Positions 21,152 to 23,347 of a stretch of 23,347 bases of DNA are shown in pieces. A program made the position numbers and the translations under genes. Source of the DNA: a virus; IMG/VR virus record IMGVR_UViG_3300025941_000098, positions 1-23,347 of that record; one strand, written 5' to 3'. The notes beneath the pieces are model-generated. The model searched no databases. It was not told the DNA's origin and saw nothing but the letters and a program-made list of their open reading frames with translations. Each line of letters opens with the position of its first letter. Position 1 is the first letter of the stretch.

Positions 21152-22005
21152 TTCGGCTGCGGCCGTAACTTGCTGGGATTAAGCACGGCAAGCGATAAGC
21201 CGCCTTCGTCCTGAACGCGCGCCGCATCATATCCGAGCAACCGCAGCGCGTCTTGTGTCCTGGCGTTCTCAAAATCAGTATCTGATAAATGCCTGAATGC
21301 GCCCAAGGTCTGTGGTATCGCGTTAAATCTTGCGCGCTCCGCATCATTCATTGCCGTATCGGCATTGTCGCCATACTTCGTCAGAATTGCTTCGATGAAC
21401 TTATCATCGGAGGGGGCCACAGATGATGACCGCTTGAATGTGGCCATTTCCAGTTGTTTTGCCTTCTCTAAGACCGCCGGGTCAGGATGTTGGAGTTTCG
21501 CCACCCGTTCTAGCGCCGCATCGGTCTGTCCGATGGTCATAGAGGCCGGCAAACCCTCGCCGTAAACTCGCATATCCGGCGGAACGGTGACAGATAGAAC
21601 TCGTCCGCCAGGAACATCGCCGCGCTTCATAGGACCGACCGCGGAGAAGTCGTCAGCACCAGTAAGACGCTGCCGCATTCCGCTAAGACCACCCTCTACA
21701 GCGCCTTGCTCGGTTGGAGATAGGTACACAGCACCTCTGGAATTCGTCGTGGTAAATTCGCTGATTGGCGCGTTAGTAAAGTGGTAAAAAGTTCGCGGCG
21801 CCGTCGTTCCCATTAGCATCGCGTTGCCATACTGCCGCGCCGCGTCCGTCCAGGTCTGCGGCTGCTGCATCGCGGACCATGTATCGCTCAGGTTCTGCCC
21901 ATGCCAACTCGCCGCATCGGCCCATGTCGGCTGCGGCGCCAGTTGGTTCTGGGGCGCCTGGCCTACCACGGTAGGATCGAACAGAGCATTACGGGCGCCG
22001 CTCAA
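21148..22005 (-). CDS. ADP-ribosyltransferase-like protein between terminase and portal
   Basis: A 285-aa protein. Residues 1-70 contain a duplicated short motif (TWADAASWHG at 28-37 and TWTDAARQYG at 51-60). Residues 72-281 show the pattern of the small ADP-ribosyltransferase fold found in polyvalent and phage proteins (the ART-PolyVal type): FYHFT (His75), RGAVYLSP (Tyr94), GRVLSVTVPPDMRVYG, and a C-terminal LLGYDAARVQDEGG followed by LAVLNPSKLRP. His75, Tyr94 and an acidic residue near 266-267 would be the H-Y-E/D set, but this alignment is by eye. If right, it modifies host or phage proteins with NAD. The start is TTG at 22005, directly after an in-frame TGA, so the start is fixed. Non-enzymatic structural protein is the main alternative. 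Confidence 0.6.
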   Translation of the reverse strand: MSGARNALFDPTVVGQAPQNQLAPQPTWADAASWHGQNLSDTWSAMQQPQTWTDAARQYGNAMLMGTTAPRTFYHFTNAPISEFTTTNSRGAVYLSPTEQGAVEGGLSGMRQRLTGADDFSAVGPMKRGDVPGGRVLSVTVPPDMRVYGEGLPASMTIGQTDAALERVAKLQHPDPAVLEKAKQLEMATFKRSSSVAPSDDKFIEAILTKYGDNADTAMNDAERARFNAIPQTLGAFRHLSDTDFENARTQDALRLLGYDAARVQDEGGLSLAVLNPSKLRPQPK

Positions 22006-22062
22006 TCAGCACTTCCCGCCCTTGCCCGGCTTCATTGGCATGTCCTTCGGCTTACGCGCCAT
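22006..22062 (-). CDS. 18-aa basic leader-type ORF
   Basis: A very small ORF, MARKPKDMPMKPGKGGKC, with an excellent ribosome site (GAGGAGG at 22069-22075, 6 bases from the ATG). Its TGA is immediately followed by the TTG of the ART-like gene in the same frame. It could be a real tiny basic protein. It could instead be a leader whose translation delivers ribosomes to the weak TTG start by reinitiation, or the former N-terminus of the ART-like gene cut off by a nonsense change. Nothing homologous is known to me. Confidence 0.55.
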   Translation of the reverse strand: MARKPKDMPMKPGKGGKC

Positions 22063-22068
22063 GTGTTG

Positions 22069-22075
22069 CCTCCTC
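22069..22075 (-). promoter_or_regulatory. Strong ribosome binding site for the 18-aa ORF
   Basis: GAGGAGG on the minus strand, 6 bases before the ATG at 22062. It is the strongest Shine-Dalgarno match in this part of the window and the main reason the 18-aa ORF is listed. Confidence 0.65.
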
Positions 22076-22100
22076 GCTCACTGCTCATCCGCCTATACGC

Positions 22101-22349
22101 TCAAGCCCGCATTCCTGGGTCGGTGTCGTGCAGGAGCGCCGCCGGGTCTGCTAGTGACTGCTTTATTGTGTCCATCATATCCTGCGCCACGGCGTTCATC
22201 GCATCGCGGAACCACTGCGTCACGAACGCCTCACGATCCGCTGCCGTCCTCACCGCGTCGTATGGCGCCGCCTCGTATGCAACCAGGAACTCGCGCGCCC
22301 AACGCTGCGGATCGGTGCCGACCTCGCGGCGGAACTGCGCGCCGGTCAC
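22101..22349 (-). CDS. Small hypothetical protein (82 aa)
   Basis: Starts with GTG at 22349, overlapping the stop of the upstream gene as GTGA. The product (MTGAQFRREVGTDPQRW, REFLVAYEAAPYD, FVTQWFRDAMNAV) is acidic to neutral, mostly helical and Asp/Ala-rich, with no signal peptide or membrane segment. Its position just downstream of the terminase gene suggests a packaging or head-vertex accessory, but that is context only. No family recognised. Confidence 0.7.
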   Translation of the reverse strand: MTGAQFRREVGTDPQRWAREFLVAYEAAPYDAVRTAADREAFVTQWFRDAMNAVAQDMMDTIKQSLADPAALLHDTDPGMRA

Positions 22350-22531
22350 CGGCTATGGCGCAGTGCGTTGCGTGGGAACTCCACGACGTGCGCCTTGCCG
22401 CGCATATCCTCGCACAATTCGGCAATCAGTATGCGCAAATCCGCGATCTGATCTTCGAGACCGGAAAACATCTCCTCGACTGTGCGCGGCTGTTCGGGGG
22501 AGTATAGACGGCGCTCCTCGTCGGTCATCAT
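22346..22531 (-). CDS. Small hypothetical coiled-coil protein (61 aa)
   Basis: The product is MMTDEERRLYSPEQP, then a helix TVEEMFSGLEDQIADLRILIAEL with leucine/isoleucine heptads, then a short basic tail (PRNALRHSR). The ATG at 22531 shares one base with the terminase stop (TAATG) and has GGAGG at 22540-22544, 8 bases upstream. The frame is open from 22546, but that start would overlap the ribosome site, so 22531 is preferred (22528 is next). Likely a small partner of packaging or portal proteins; no family recognised. Confidence 0.7.
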   Translation of the reverse strand: MMTDEERRLYSPEQPRTVEEMFSGLEDQIADLRILIAELCEDMRGKAHVVEFPRNALRHSR

Positions 22532-23347
22532 TACGCAATCCTCCACTGTTCCACAGGCTCCGACGCAGCGCCAAAGGCTTCGGCCCAGCTATCACGCGGC
22601 TTGGGCTTCTCCAGGTCGAGCACCATCGGCCGGCTCATGCAGGCATAGCGCACGCTGTCGGGTGCGTGGTCTTCCATGTCACTGTCAACGTCCTCAGGCC
22701 GCGCGTCGTCGTGTTGCAGCGCCGGCAACGTCCGGATGATGTCGCGGCTGGTGGAGAAGAACAGCAGCATCGGCCGTTCGTCCGCATCGCCCGCTAAGCG
22801 CTGCCGAAGCTGATCCCAGCCACCCATTGCACCACGACCTGCAACTCGCTTGTTGTCCGCCGGCCGGAAGATGATGCCAGATCCGATCATGCGCTGTGCA
22901 ATGCTAGGCCCACCGTCCTCTGCGAACATCGCGGGATCGGCCACACCGATCATCGGCTGCGGGTCGTCCTGCTCACGATCACGGATGCCTGCGGCGATGG
23001 CTTCGGCCGTCATGCGCAGACCTACGTTAGGCTCGCCCGGCTTCATGCCATACCATTCGCGATAGTTGACCAGTGCTCCGCGTGCGATGCTGTGGATCGT
23101 TCCGTCTGAAACTGCCCACCAGTGGCAGGCGAACGGACGAGCACTACCCCAGTCGAACGACCGGAAGCGCGGCCAATGATCTGGGATAGCAATTGGAGCA
23201 ATGACGTGACGCTCCATCGAGAACTCTGGGAAAAAACTTCCGGTCACCACTGACCAATCGCCATGCAACCATGCTCTGACGAGTTCTGGTGATCCAGACG
23301 CCTTCAATCGCTGGACGTAATCAGCCCCGAGGTATTTGTTGTCAGTG
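22531..23347 (-). CDS. Terminase large subunit, C-terminal (nuclease) part; 5' end outside the window
   Basis: The frame is open through the right edge; 271 residues are visible. The left of the fragment (DYVQRLKASGSPELVRAWL, quoted for its pattern, then GDWSVVTGSFFPEF) is the junction between ATPase and nuclease domains. The RuvC-like nuclease follows with the expected acidic residues: Asp in FDWGSARP (codon at 23152-23154), Asp in GVADPAMF, and Asp in HAPDSVRYA. It cuts and translocates DNA into the head through the portal. A TTG-start frame at 23307 exists but is only a consequence of the truncated window, because the codons upstream continue the family pattern. Confidence 0.92.
   Translation of the reverse strand, partial: TDNKYLGADYVQRLKASGSPELVRAWLHGDWSVVTGSFFPEFSMERHVIAPIAIPDHWPRFRSFDWGSARPFACHWWAVSDGTIHSIARGALVNYREWYGMKPGEPNVGLRMTAEAIAAGIRDREQDDPQPMIGVADPAMFAEDGGPSIAQRMIGSGIIFRPADNKRVAGRGAMGGWDQLRQRLAGDADERPMLLFFSTSRDIIRTLPALQHDDARPEDVDSDMEDHAPDSVRYACMSRPMVLDLEKPKPRDSWAEAFGAASEPVEQWRIA

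Noticed and set aside
1-23347. tRNA genes, CRISPR arrays, insertion sequences, attachment sites
   Set aside because: No cloverleaf with a CCA end, no regularly spaced repeats of array type, no transposase and no integrase-linked direct repeats were found by reading. A tRNA scan would settle the first point.

Overview
This window looks like the late (virion) region of a tailed phage or prophage with a short-tailed, P22-like layout, from a high-GC Gram-negative, probably proteobacterial, host. The evidence is the gene order and families. On the minus strand, reading right to left, there is a large terminase, a P22-type portal, a head decoration protein, a scaffold, an N4-gp56-type major capsid protein, a gp4-like adaptor, fibre-type proteins, a gp10-like tail protein, a gp7-like DNA-transfer protein, two large ejection-type proteins and a tail fibre. 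No integrase, repressor, replication gene or recognisable endolysin is visible, so the sequence does not decide between free phage and prophage. The host cannot be named. The GC-rich sequence and the short signal peptides ending in AxA fit a proteobacterium.

Layout from right to left. 23347-22006: the 3' end of the terminase, two small overlapping unknown genes and an 18-residue basic ORF. 22005-21148: a protein with an ADP-ribosyltransferase-like pattern placed between terminase and portal. 21151-15966: the head module (portal, small basic protein, decoration protein with an internal signal-peptide-like segment, scaffold, and a 155-bp gap with a three-copy repeat before the major capsid gene). 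15944-10841: connector and tail genes, including a small collagen-like protein, an Ig/beta-type protein, a fibre-like protein, a 56-aa gene, a gp10-like stabilisation protein and a needle-position protein. 10841-9459: a 2OG-Fe(II) oxygenase of the aspartyl/asparaginyl hydroxylase type and a cupin, separated by an HNH-AP2 homing endonuclease. 9456-4759: three DNA-ejection-type genes, one with a lytic transglycosylase-like domain.

4275-4762 holds the only convincing plus-strand genes: a secreted Pro/Gln-rich peptide and a three-helix membrane protein, translationally coupled. They sit between the ejection genes and the fibre cassette like an inserted moron or a lysis/exclusion module. 4151-1 is the fibre cassette: a 1138-aa fibre, a 75-aa coiled-coil protein and a truncated beta-rich protein. 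Each starts with a clear Sec-type signal peptide, which is unexpected for proteins assembled onto virions in the cytoplasm.

Almost all minus-strand genes are joined by ATGA, GTGA, TGATG or TAATG overlaps, or by gaps of a few bases. This implies one or very few transcripts with translational coupling. The two larger non-coding gaps, 17094-17248 and 4152-4274, are the natural places for regulation. The most interesting points are the ART-like protein, the Sec signal peptides of the fibre cassette, the 22-residue helix of the capsid protein echoed in a small basic protein, the triple repeat before the capsid gene, and a possible link between the oxygenase and the collagen-like protein.
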